A stretch of DNA of 64,000 bases, taken from assembly GCF_029633865.1 (NCBI RefSeq), contig NC_079223.1:36487739-36551738 (forward strand), written 5' to 3'. Origin of the DNA: Lampris incognitus (lineage: Eukaryota; Chordata; Actinopteri; Lampriformes; Lampridae). Below, one piece after another: positions 1-12,800 of this stretch (positions are counted from its first letter, which is position 1; every line of letters starts with the position of its first letter). The position numbers and the translations under genes are program-made. A model generated the notes under the pieces. The model worked only from the letters and a program-made list of their open reading frames with translations, had not been told where the DNA came from and made no database searches.

Positions 1-87
1 CACCCACTCATATGTTTACCAAATATGAACACTTAGAAATGTGTGTACACACATCTCCACACACAAAAATATACACACATATTCTTG

Positions 88-90
<3 letters not shown>

Positions 91-162
<72 letters not shown>
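91..162. repeat. (CA)n microsatellite in tet1 intron
   Basis: Uninterrupted CA dinucleotides of about 72 bases. Translation in any frame gives His-Thr or Cys-Val repeats, which are artefacts and not proteins. It lies in the intron after the first tet1 coding exon. Confidence 0.97.
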
Positions 163-164
<2 letters not shown>

Positions 165-1043
165 AGAGGTCTGACTATATTTTATACCCTGTATTCTGCA
201 CCAACAGGGCCAAGGCAAACAGTCGCTGCTGGGTACCCTGGGCTACCAGCTCTTACTACCAGCCAGGGAATGCTGTTAGGGGCAACTCCAAGCATTTTCT
301 GACACACTTGTTATCTCAACAGGGCTGCTCCTCTGCCAAGAGCACTGCAGCAGATCAGGGAGGACCAAGGGAAGTGCAAGAGATGAATGAGTATGGGGGG
401 GGGGGGCTGCTGGCTGGCTGCTTGTGAGTTACTATACATAGACAGCACAGTATGCAGTGTGTGATAGTAACACACTGGACTGGAAGCTCTCATGGCTTGT
501 CAATAAGTGATGAGCAGCTCCATTAAGTTTGGAAGCCTGGATGTCCCAACAAGGATGGATTATTATAGGGGAAATTTTGCTGATTTTCAATCACATCTCT
601 GTCTATCTGCATCAAGGATAGAATGTGAAAAACACCTGCACTTATTCCCCATTTTTTTCTTTATTTCTGGGATTGTTTTTTTTTTTTATGTCCGCCAAGT
701 CATGTATGGTGATGTAAGTTGGCGGACGGAAAAACTACCTAGTTTAACTTGGGTTCCCCATCTCCGCTGTACTCTAAGACTCCTCCTCATTCTTTCAGCT
801 ACGCTACATTTCCAATGGTGGAAATGACATCCCACACATTAGCACAGAGGATGTTATGGACAACAATACAGAAGTTTACGCACAATGTGCTCTGGTGCCT
901 GTCGATACTGTCCGAAAGGCTCTAAGCAGGGGAACGCTGATTTGTGCATCAACATAATATACAGTGATGATTTTATGGCTTCAATCGACTACACAACCCT
1001 TCAGTATTAATTGCACAGTTGCAAAACTACATGCATTTTTCCT
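163..1043. other. tet1 intronic DNA, no gene seen
   Basis: No exon with credible splice sites or a recognisable TET domain is visible on either strand. A short inverted pair (gtccgccaag / ttggcggac) near 690-727 is the only structure I noticed. Confidence 0.6.
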
Positions 1044-1047
1044 TTAA

Positions 1048-1506
1048 AGGGAAACAATCACAATTTTCAACATTATCGCTCTACTTACGTTGTAGGGATA
1101 ACGCCCCGTTAGCAGTCATAATACTGAGCAGTCTTCTATTTCTCTCCAAAATGCCGCCAAATTTGTGTCCGCCAGTGACATCACGAACAATCTGTGAATG
1201 TGAAATCTCACGTTGCATTGTATAAGGAAACGTTAATATCGACAATACACACAGCTGTATAATTATTACGCTTATTATAAGCGTTATTATTGACAATTCC
1301 TTATACAATGGCGCCTATCAGGGAAAATCGAAACAAGTTTTTACATTCACGGATTATCCTCCGGTGATGTCACTGGAGGATACTTTTCCTCATCATTTCG
1401 GTGGCATTTCAGAGACACACAGAAGACTGCTCAGTATTATGGCTCCTAATGGAGTGTTGTCCCAACAACACATAGAGATAATGTTGAAAATCATGATTGT
1501 TTCCCT
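1048..1506. mobile_element. TTAA-flanked MITE with long terminal inverted repeats (T2/Kolobok or piggyBac type)
   Basis: The element begins AGGGAAAC and ends GTTTCCCT, and is bordered on both sides by TTAA (1044-1047 and 1507-1510), a 4-base target duplication. The inverted repeats extend imperfectly over about 60 bases, including a shared block ending in cattat/ataatg. There is no coding capacity. TTAAAGG-type ends are known from T2/Kolobok MITEs of frogs and fish; piggyBac elements also target TTAA. A second palindrome at about 1216-1310 (attgtataaggaa / ttccttatacaat) sits inside it and may be a nested insertion or the element's core. Confidence 0.8.
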
Positions 1507-2081
1507 TTAAGTTGATAGAATAAAGCAAAAGTAGAAATGATGGCTGCTGTTTTCTGGTTTGTATGTGTAGATGTATTTTTGTGTGTGTATTCATGCTTTT
1601 CTTTATGCATGTAAGCGCTTTCACACATGGTGTGCATTAGTGTTAGTTTAAGTGTGTTTAATGTGTGTGTATTTCTTTGTCTGTTTCTGTGTGTGACCAG
1701 GGACCAAGCCTCAACCTTGTCCCCTTCACTTGGTTCAAATCAAGGCCACACGGGGGCTGTCAAGCCAGGCGAGTAAAACCAGACAAGTTGAGAATAAAAG
1801 CCCCTCTCACTGTGCAGTGGCAATGGTCCCTCTACTTCCCACAACACCACACACATACGCACTCCATCTACTCAGCCACAGCAAAGGTAGACTTCTTTCA
1901 CTGTAGGAAAAGAAGTGAATCCACATGTCATTGTGTTGTGTTGTAGTGTTGTTATTCTATGTTAAGTACACTGAGAGAGCCATGAAACTGGAGTCAAATT
2001 CCATGTATGTGCAAAACCTACATGGCCGATAAACATGATTCCGATGCCGCTACATGAGCCGAATTCATTAAGTGTCTAGAC

Positions 2082-2286
2082 CAGGGGTGGCTAACCATGT
2101 GCCATGGAGAGCCATGTGTATGCAGGTTTTCATTCCAGCCGGACTCCATGCCAGGTGATTTCACTGATTAGCAACCCTTCAACCAAAGAGGAAGAATGTA
2201 TCAGTAAAATCACCTGGTGTGGAGTCTGGCTGGAATGAAAACCTGCATACACATGGCTCTCCATGGCACATGGCTACCCACCGCTG
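2082..2286. mobile_element. 205-bp palindromic hAT-type MITE with perfect 8-bp target duplication
   Basis: The element starts CAGGGGTGGC and ends as its imperfect reverse complement (ccaccgctg). It is flanked by gtctagac on the left (2074-2081) and right (2287-2294). The two arms, about 80 bases each, are nearly exact inverted copies around a centre near 2185. An 8-bp duplication and CAGGGG ends are typical of hAT elements. It has no coding capacity. Confidence 0.88.
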
Positions 2287-2294
2287 GTCTAGAC

Positions 2295-2713
2295 CCATCC
2301 CTTTCAAAACTACCTCACAATGAAAATGAAAACGTTTTATCAGAAGGGTTTGTGAGCATGATCACGAAGAGACACTGACCCACAAGTGAGGATGTTAACG
2401 GGTTACCCACACAAAACCCACGCACACAAACAAACACGTGCCTACACAGTCTCACGCATGTGATAACAAGCTAAACTTGCTCTACCTGTTCTGCAAGGGA
2501 GAATAAAATAAAAACCTGAGTTTGGTTTATGACCCACAGCTTTGCATGATATTAGCTGTCCTTGAAGCAGCAGCTTGTACTGAACAGCACAGACCCCTGC
2601 ACGGACGCACAACTTGACAACCAGAGAACCTCTAAAACTGCAAAAAACATGGCACGAAACACAGACCCATGAGTGCGCACACAAACAATGCATACACACA
2701 GACTTAAAAGCAC
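2295..2713. other. tet1 intronic DNA, no gene seen
   Basis: CA-rich, low-complexity intronic sequence. I see no splice-bordered exon or recognisable repeat here. Confidence 0.5.
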
Positions 2714-2965
2714 AGGGGCGACAGTGGCTCAGGAGGTAGAGCAGGTTGTCTGGTAACTGGAAGGTTGTCGGTTTGATCCTCAGATCCTCCTTACAAAAAA
2801 ATCGAGGTATCCTTGAGCAAGACACCTAACCCCTAACGGCTCACGGTTAGCTGCCATCGGTGTATGAGTGCGTGGGTGAATCTGTGTGAGTCATTCATTG
2901 ATTGTAAAGTGCTTTGAGTGACTGTTGGAGCTTGAAATGCACTATACAAATGCAATCCATTTACC
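2714..2965 (+). repeat. tRNA-derived SINE
   Basis: The head resembles a tRNA gene, with an A-box-like tract (tggctcaggagg) and a B-box-like tract (ggtttgatcc). A body follows (gagcaagacacctaacccc), then a LINE-type tail (aagtgctttgag ... actatacaaatgcaatcc). This organisation is that of a Pol III SINE whose tail is shared with an L2-like partner LINE. Target duplications were not located. Confidence 0.75.
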
Positions 2966-3143
2966 ACAGACATGCTACAGCTCCAATTAGGGAAGGCCAA
3001 TGTGATGTCAGTTAAGGAAGAGCAGGGGAACAACAAATGTTTTTGTTGCTTAAAATGTACTGAATTAGCAAATCCTTGTTTTGCCTACAGTGTGTCTTTC
3101 CCACTGCTGTTCTCCCTTATAATCCACTGGCCTGCATTTGCCT

Positions 3144-4190
<1,047 letters not shown>

Positions 4191-4266
<76 letters not shown>
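4191..4266. repeat. (AC)n microsatellite
   Basis: About 76 bases of uninterrupted AC repeat in the tet1 intron, the third long CA tract within 4.3 kb. Confidence 0.97.
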
Positions 4267-4268
<2 letters not shown>

Positions 4269-4778
4269 TTTGACCACGTGTTGTGCCGGCTCATATGACA
4301 CTGCCTTCCCCTCTGACGGAAGACATCCTCACACATACTCTACACATACTCATGACACACATATGCACGTGGTCGAGATTTTCCACACACACTCGTAAAG
4401 AACCTGGATTTTACTGTGCATGTGTTTCCCAACATTTGTCTGGATCTTGTCATGAGATTATGTGGACAGTTTTTTCTTGAAACCACGCAAATGTAAAACT
4501 TACACTATTTTAACTGTCTGTGGCTAATGAGAAGGGTGTGAAAACGATCATATATACAATGAAAACCACACATTTCTCACCTGGGTTAGATCAGCTATCT
4601 AACAAAAAAAGATGTTCTTGTAAACTCACTCAAAATTATCCCCACACTTTCAAAACACCGTCCTCGAGAAGATTAGTTTGGGACGTGATTGCAATAAACA
4701 CCTCTGCAATGCATTGCAATGACTAGGGTTAATTACAGTGGTAGTAATCCCATGCACATACCATAATCTAAGCCTTAC

Positions 4779-6989
4779 CTGCACAGCAGAGACTGAGAGC
4801 AGAGATGAGGGTCCTCTCTTCTTTAGCTCTAAACATTTCCGCAGCTTACAGATCTGGTGGCCAGTTTTGCGGTTAAGGCAGCAGCTGCACTGACCACAGC
4901 TAATCTTCCTCAAGCAAGGCTCACATGTCCCACACCTTTTCCGCTTCTTTTTCATATGCTGGTGCTGTGACCTGGAGGTCCAGGAAGGCAAACAAGCACC
5001 CTCAGGACACCAGGAGCCTGCCAGAGTAGGCAGACTTGGATCCCCATATCCAGTCTCTGACTCGGTGTCAAAAGAGAGAGAAGACTGGGTGCTCTCGGAG
5101 CTACAGGAGAACGAGAAATTGCTGTCCAGGGATGGAGTGGAGGTCTTTGGCGCTGAGGCCTGATCTAAAACTGTAATAACACTGCCTTCGGTTGGGTTTG
5201 GTTCGCACACAGCTGTGGTGACATCTGTCTTTGGCTGCAAGAGTTGTACCGATGATAGTGAAGAGGTCTCTTCCTGGCTGCGGTGCTTGAATGGCTCGCT
5301 ATTGCATACACTGTCTTTGGTCTGAGCCTCCACTGGTGCGTGAGCCTGTATATCCCTCCGAGGGGAAGGGATCTCCCGACTTTGGGCAGACTCTGGTTCC
5401 TCATGGCTTGCATACAGAGATACGGTGGATTTCCCACAGGTAATAACCACGGTATTCGTTGTCATCAGGTTGTTTGGGTTAGTCTCAGTGACAGTAGAGC
5501 TCACCGGGTAGTGAAGTTTAGCACCATGGAAAGCTGTGAGGATTTCGTTCCTAACTGGGTGTAGAACCTTTTGTTCAAGCAACTCTGAGAGGGATGGGGC
5601 TTTGGTGGGATGTGAGGTAGCCATGTTAGAGACAGGCAACACCTTGGCCGGCGATTCTGAATGCAGTGTCATCCCATTAGTGGAACAAGGCAAGTCTGAA
5701 GACTGAGAGATTGGAGTGCTAGGCCTGGAGTCAACAGGATTTAAAAGAACATCTCCCTCTTCCGTTTTTCGCCCTTCCACTTCTCCCTTGGCATTTTCCA
5801 GCTTTTCAACTTTCTCCGTCATTTCCTCAATCTCCTCTTTTATTCTCTCAACTCCTTTCTCTGGCTCGAGGCAATCCTCTCTCTCTTCATGAATAAAGTA
5901 TTCTGATTCTGATTCTTCGCTCATCTCATCTTTTCTGTCACTCTCATGACTAACTTTCACTCCTTCTGTCTCTTTCTTATCCAGGTCAGGAGCATTATCC
6001 ACACTTTGGTGAAGACTAAATATTTCTTGATTACTACAAGCAGGATGAGAAAGGTTATTTCCTAGGACAGGAATATCATTCCCTTCAGTGTGATTTTGCT
6101 CCTCCTTTAGGTCATTACTAGCTTGTTGAGTGATTTTATAAGGGCTGTCTTTACTTTCATCTTGGCCTAGTTTGAGTTTTCCATCATTGTCATCAGTCAC
6201 AGTGCCTCCAATCACAAATCTCAGGTTACTCTCGCCACTGTGATTGACAGTACTGTTGTCTTGCTCAGTAATAACAGTGTCACAGCTGTGATGGACACAC
6301 TCTTCCAAGGAGTCATTACAAGGAGGGGAATCAGCCTTAATAAGACAGCCCTCGCTACCATTACTGACATCCACAATCTCATCTTTGGTATCGGCAGAAA
6401 CATCAAAATTAGTTTTCAGAGCATCAGGGGTGTTTTCTTCGCTCTTAGGAGCCTCTAATTTCTCTTGCTCCTCATTGCGAGTCAAATCACAGCTATCTGA
6501 ATTTGAAGGTTCCTCCTGTTGGTTCCCCTGTTTTGATGCCAGTCTCCCTATTCTTCCCCTTCTTTTTCTCCCTCCCCTGCAAGGCTTTGGGGACTGGCAA
6601 GGAGCACTGTGCACCCGCTGGCCCCGTGGAGACTTCCTACACCCATGAGGAGGATCCTCTAACTTGCCACAGTGGCCAGACGAATTATTCAGGTGTCTAA
6701 GCCTCGCAGATCCTGTTACATTTGGGGCATGGTTAACCCTTCCAGGAGACTTTCCTGGTCCCTGACCAGCAGGCCCATTGACCCCTCTTCCTCTGGGGCT
6801 TCGACCTGACTGTCCTTGGCCTCTGGCTGTGGACCTTCTGGATTCAACTAGTGTTTTCTGGCGTCTCTCAGTGGCTCTCCCTCTAGGTTTATTTGAGTTG
6901 CACTGTTGCCTCTTAGTGGGGATTACTTTGCGGCCATTATTTCTCTGGGAGGGTGTCTGTTTCCTAGGGGTTTTGGATGTTGTAGGCAT
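4779..6989 (-). CDS. tet1: TET1-like methylcytosine dioxygenase, first coding exon with CXXC zinc finger (partial gene)
   Basis: TET enzymes oxidise 5-methylcytosine to 5-hydroxymethylcytosine in the nucleus; only the N-terminal exon is here. From ATG at 6989 the frame runs 737 codons to a donor reading AG|GTAAG, with the last exon base at 4779 in phase 0. Residues 1-165 are basic and RG/RK-rich (AT-hook-like). Residues about 170-420 are acidic with a K/E-rich coiled-coil-like stretch, and 420-680 are Ser/Thr-rich. Residues 686-719 form a CXXC finger with its eight cysteines (CGTCEPC ... CGQCSCC ... QIC ... RKC), without a KFGG motif, as in TET1/TET3 and CXXC4/5. A plausible acceptor (ccctcag|tc) lies two bases before the ATG, so the 5' UTR would be on an upstream exon. 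The dioxygenase domain must be off the left edge. TET3 is the alternative; adjacency to slc25a16, as in human TET1, decides for tet1. Confidence 0.85.
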
Positions 6990-7298
6990 GACTGAGGGTG
7001 TGGAGGGGAGGATGTCTGACAGCCAGCATGGGAGCCAGGTAAATGTTTTAACCTATTTTTAAGCACCCGACTTTTGATTTTTTTTGTCTTCCTCTATTGC
7101 TTTTGCTTACAGGACCTCAGATAATGTTGCTGTGCTGAATTACTTTTCCATTGTAAAACAGCTGTGGATGGACCTGAAACAGTATATGCAAAGGGTATTA
7201 GAATGCACACTATAATGTCACCCTACCTTAAAGTTTTTACCCAGAAAACAAATCAGTGATAAAAGATGTATTCACACAGACATTGCCTTCATTTTGGC

Positions 7299-7334
<36 letters not shown>

Positions 7335-9114
7335 ATATTTTGTGAGTAGAACTCATCAAAACAGACCTTTTGGCAAATTGGAAAAATAATGCATAAATCA
7401 TAAAAAACGTATTGTATTATTTCACTTTTACTATTACCGATGTCTGAAACACCTGCATAAAAGCTATCCATAATTTACAATAAACAATTTGCACGCAGTT
7501 TATGCTATAGAGTAGGCACAGGCAATTTCAACTAAACGCCGTCTCCAGAATTATACATAAACACATCAACATTTCAACCACCTGCTTTTTAGAAAGCTGA
7601 GAAAGCTTTTCAGTTTAGTGTGCAGCCCCTTTCAGACGTGGGGTTTAGCTGGGAGCTCGGTTCCTGTTTTCGTTTTTGACTGGCGGAAGAGCTGATTATT
7701 ATTACAACGCAAAAAAAAGCCGTCAACGTCGTTGTTTATTACTTTTTTCCTTCTTTTTTTCTGCACTTGACCGTTGACGTTACAACGACGTCCCTTAGAC
7801 AAAACATCGACACATTCGCAAATGTTACTTTGGCATATGTTTCGCTTCTCGGGCGGAGGCTTTTATCCCCACGTTGACTTTAAACGGCAGCTCAAATACT
7901 TTACATACCAGAAAGACAGTTGCACTGTCTGAACTGCTAATAATACTCCACTCCGGCGAGACACGGACCTTGTATTGGTTTTCCCTCCTCGGCAAATATA
8001 GATAGCAGGCAAGTTCAAGCCTTTCCCCCGACGTTGACACATTGACACGATCGAGCGACACTATGCATTCGTCGAGCGGAATAAAATTGCTATAAAACAT
8101 GCACATGTAGCCTTACGGAGTGCGACACCCGTTAAAACGTAAATCCCTCTTATGTCAATCCATTCAGGGCAGCCCACTCTCCCTCCACCAGACAGCGATC
8201 TATGGTCTCAAGCCAGCTCGTCGGCGACTGGGGTGAAGAGTCTCACAGAAAACCCGGCATGGATTTTCAATGGCGGTTGCATGTTGTTTACAGGGCAGTG
8301 GATATCGCCCACACAGGGTTGACGCGAGTGACGCAGTCGTCGGCGTTCATTAGTGTAGGAAATGGGAGGAAACAATCCCGCTGCAGTAACAGCGACCTAC
8401 ACATACCTGTTACCGACGACACGTTACTATGTTATAGCCTGTAAATACTTGAATATCAATTTAGCAGCGGTCTCTAGTCCGACAGCGTACTCATTCATGA
8501 TCGTGACAATTCGGTGCAATTATGATTTTACAAATCGCCTTAACCCCCCCCCCCCACTGAAACAAAATGTCAGGCACTTGCTCATGAACAGAACCATAAG
8601 CAGAAATAATAATAATAAGCAGAACATATCAAATGGAAAAACAAAGCCGTAAATAAATAAGAATTAAAATGAATAGAAAAAGTATGTTTGAAATTGATAA
8701 ATACATATAACTGAAGAGTACAGAGTCAAACATAAAAAATTAGGACAGAAAAAGTCAGTGTTTGAAAAATGTTGCATTATGTTATCAATTAATAACAAAC
8801 TAATAAATAACATTGTGTGAGATATTTTAGGTCTTGTAAAAAGATGTCAAACCTTAAGGAAGCTCTGGGGAATTTCCGTTAATGAATGAATAAATCTGCA
8901 AACAGTATGAAAATACTAACCAACGATATTTTGGGCAAACATGTCATGGGGTAATTGTTCAAAGTAGCTGCCATCAGTTTGGTCAAAAATTTATTCGTTC
9001 AGCTTCTTTCCAATACGTTTTAACTCTTACATTTTGAAAGAGCCGCATTACAGACTCGTTCTCTTTCATACATAATTACCAAGACGTTTGATTTATTTAT
9101 TTATTTTTGGGCGG
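6990..9114. other. tet1 upstream intron/5' region between divergent genes
   Basis: This interval should contain the non-coding first exon and promoter of tet1 on the minus strand. It holds a short (CA)n at 7301-7331, a region rich in ACGT/GACGTC-like words around 7690-7800, and A/T-rich sequence from 8570 to 9100. I cannot place the tet1 transcription start. No protein-coding exon is recognised, and the short open frames at 7825-8106 and 8202-8652 resemble nothing known to me. Confidence 0.4.
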
Positions 9115-9480
9115 AGGGTTGCGTCTAACTGGTCGGCCGAACCCTACGAGTGACGTCAGCCTCCAAAAAATGTCGTCATCTTTAAGCGCCGGCTGTCGAA
9201 GTGCTGAGCCGCGGAGCGAAGGGCATCGAAATGACCACGGTTTGTGACGGTAACGCTGAGCCAGCTCACGGCCAGGGGATATCGTCGGATTTTTAATGTT
9301 GATGACTCGCACCGTGTTCGGACAACGACGAGCTCTTCGGTCTGCCTTCTAACTCAATAAATATCCACGGTGACGTTGTCTTATAAAGATGCCGTCAACT
9401 CTCGGAAGCGCGAAATAACTCAGCGTTAATCAGAGAAACTGTTGGAGCCGTTTCGCACCCAAAACAGCTCCAGTTGTTTC
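9115..9480 (+). promoter_or_regulatory. slc25a16: CpG-rich promoter region and likely non-coding exon 1 of slc25a16
   Basis: CpG dinucleotides are locally abundant (for example ggccgaaccctacgagtgacg and gaagcgcgaaataact) compared with the A/T-rich flanks. The stretch ends at a good splice donor, tttc|gtgagt at 9480/9481. A matching acceptor (attatgcag|cc) occurs near 9849, just before the coding ATG. I infer a 5' UTR exon ending at 9480. The start site itself is not visible. Confidence 0.5.
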
Positions 9481-9881
9481 GTGAGTATCCATTATTTTCT
9501 CAATCTACCCAAATGTAAGGTTGACTTTTGAAGCTTGTTTGCCCTGCTAGATTTGGCCAACACTTGCCATACTAATTGAATGAATGCTTCTTCCTGGTAC
9601 CCACCCATGTCAAATTTAGGTAACTGACGAACACCGAGTCTGTTTAACTCGTATAGGTATTTGCCCTGATGAGTTCTGTCGGATGCTGTCGTAACATACC
9701 TAACTAGTAATTTCTGTTGAGGTCATTAGCTTACACACGTAGGTTACTAATACACATAATGTGCATCAGCAACACAGTCTAGTACTCAACTATCAGTGAC
9801 AGGTTTCATGCCACCGTTCGATTAATTTTTCCAAAATGTCATTATGCAGCCATCAATGCATCAGAGTGCTGAGCACTCAAA

Positions 9882-12800
9882 ATGGTATCGGAGGCTGCAG
9901 TCTCCACACCTGCTCCCATAACCAACCCTGCCCAGAGGGACTACTACTGGCTTCGCTCTTTTGTAGCTGGAGGTAGGATCTGATACATCAGAATATAACA
10001 TTGGTACAAGGCCTTTCATATAGGGGTGGACTTGTAGGAATTTACAATATGATTTACTAAGGATAGAATTCATTTAATGCTGCTTGACAGGGTGGCCCAA
10101 GATGTCAGAGCATGATGTCTAACCTGTCTAAATGACCTAACTGGAGGATGCGGATTAAAGCCTCTGTCTGGCAGCATCCACCCTACTGATGCTTTTAATT
10201 GTAAGACTGATTTTGTGCCAGTTTTGTTGGTGCTGTTCTGGAGCCAACCCTGCATCCTGAGCTGTATGGCAAGTAAAAATAGCATTTCTCCTACAGGGAT
10301 TAATAAAATATAACAGGACATTTTTGTCATTTATAATGTTTGCAAGACTTATGTAACCAAACATATTCCTTTCTAATTTGTCTCTGATGCTTGAAGACTG
10401 GTATATTTGTTGAAATATTGGTTGCTACTCACCATTGGCTATGTTTAATGTTTCTTTTGGTTCAACTCACTAAGTCAGCAAAAGCAGACCATATCTTAGC
10501 CTGTCTACATTATCCGGAGCCTTGGGTGTGAATTAAAACATGGCACTATCTACACAGTAGAACAGCATTAGTACTCTATCTGACAACCTTATGTCATGTG
10601 TGGATTATTGAACTCTGCCACAGACATATGAAAAACAATATCTATCAATCAGGTCTACTTCAACTGTGAGGGAAGAAGGCAAATAATTTAATTTAATGCT
10701 CATGCTGTGTTTCTGCTTTTGTTTAGGTGTGGCAGGATGCTGTGCCAAATCCACAATTGCTCCTCTGGACAGAGTCAAAATCCTGCTTCAGGCCCAGAAC
10801 CCTCACTACAAACACCTAGGTAACGTTATTAGAGATACATCTTCATGTTTGTTATCCCATACTTGTGCAGTTTCACTTAAACTTTTAATCTGTCTTGCAG
10901 GGGTGTTTGCCACCCTCCAAGCCGTGCCAAAAAAAGAGGGATTCCTTGGTTTGTACAAAGGCAATGGTGCCATGATGGTTAGAATATTTCCCTATGGAGC
11001 TATCCAGTTCATGGCCTTTGATAATTACAAAAAGGTATATCTTCTTCTGTTGAACAACCTTTGAATCCACCTTGTTAGATAATACCTCTCGTAACGCTCT
11101 TTATTTAGAGCCGATTCCTTTTGCACTCACTGCATGTATGTTTGCATACTGTATAGACAAGACCCACTATTTTCTATTTGGTTTGTCCCCCCCCCCTTTA
11201 CATACTTTCTATAATCTTGCTATGTCTGCTTAGTGTTTTATGTTTGCAACTCAGCAAGTCAAGATTCCTTTTATGATCGTACTTACTTGGCTAATAAAAA
11301 AATCATTCTTCACCTGAACAGCAATGATACACCAAGTGTATTTAAGAAAAGACTATATCTAGTTTGATTTAATTCATAGTCTGTTGCGACGATCCTTTGC
11401 TAAAGTCAGTGAACACCATGACAATATTTTTTATTGTTACAAGGAAATTCTTGACCTGTATCATCCCTACCAAAGCTGATAACATTCCTTTCTCTTTGCA
11501 GCTCTTGAATAAACAGCTTGGGATTTCTGGACACATCCACCGCCTCATGGCAGGATCTATGGCAGGTCAATAATCTTTCTCATTGAAAATGTCTTTTGCC
11601 ATTGGTGCCTGCTGGATTGCCTGAACATTGTACACCCCAGGTTGAAATATTGAAGATGTAGGACATTTTCACACTCTTGTTCATTTGCTTTGGTCTAAAT
11701 CAGTGGATGAGTTAGTACATTGTTGCATTTTCCCTTTGGTTCAGTTTGGTTTCACACAAATTTCAAGTGAACCAAAAGGTATCAACAAAAGCCACATAGG
11801 AGCTGTCACTGTTCATTGGTTAGAATTTTGAGGGGTTGGCGGCAGAGAAAGTACAGTTTATTTGTCTTCAGGGATAGCTATCCAAAATGGACCATCAGCA
11901 GAATTGGCATTTGTCCATAATTGCGGTCATTGTTTGGGCTATATACCAAGCCAAACTACGCAGGCAGAATGGCACATTTGAACGTACTTCAAGTTGTCTT
12001 GAGAACAAAGTGTTGCTTCGCGTTACACAAAGAAGATGTGCGATGGGATCTGGTTTAATCCAAAAAATGTGCAATGCTTCCTGCAGTTGGGTTGGATCAC
12101 GTTCATAACACAAACGAACCGTACCAGAGTTTGTTTGCAACCGGACAGAGACCGCCTCTTCAACAAGGTTCCGGTCCAGTTGTTTTGGTCCGCACCTGAG
12201 TCCGATTGTTGTGTTCACACCTTCCCAAACGAACCGCACCAAGGGGGTAAACACTCCAGGGTTCGATTAAAATGGACCAAACAGCTCAGGTGTGAAAGCA
12301 CCTTGAACGAAGACTTTCTTGCTGACTCTCACATAAGACCACGGATCAGAATTTTGATGAGCCTCACTGTTGAAACGCGCAAGGCTATTTCCTCTCTATT
12401 GAATCATTAGCTATTAGTTACATGTAATTTCTTTGCTACTTATGTAATCTGCTTTTTCCGGGAGGCATTAAATTACAGGTTGATTAGTGGTTAGAATTCT
12501 AGCTACAATGCACCTACAAGTGATATAAAATGATGTATAGCAGGAGCAAGTGATCAAAAAATCAACATAAATTCAGTGATAAGGAAATCATCAAAGCCAT
12601 TTTCAGACCATGTTTGGACTTGTATCAGTGTAATTTCATAGAATGTTTAGAGTCAGATTTTAAAATGGCATGTTATCATATAAATGCCAAACAAAACAAA
12701 ACAAACAAAATGCCAAACAAATGGCAGATTTGGCACCAACCAAGAATGAACAGCAGGCAACTTTTAGCTCTGTTGTGTTGGTTGTGAAAGTGGCTGTGAG

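Noticed and set aside
12..427. Open frames with His-Thr repeats across the CA tracts (also at 3065-3371 and 4148-4398)
   Set aside because: They are translations of CA/TG microsatellites with no start context, splice sites or homology.
8202..8652. Two ORFs upstream of slc25a16
   Set aside because: No known domain and a run of C and AAT repeats. They look like non-coding promoter-proximal DNA.
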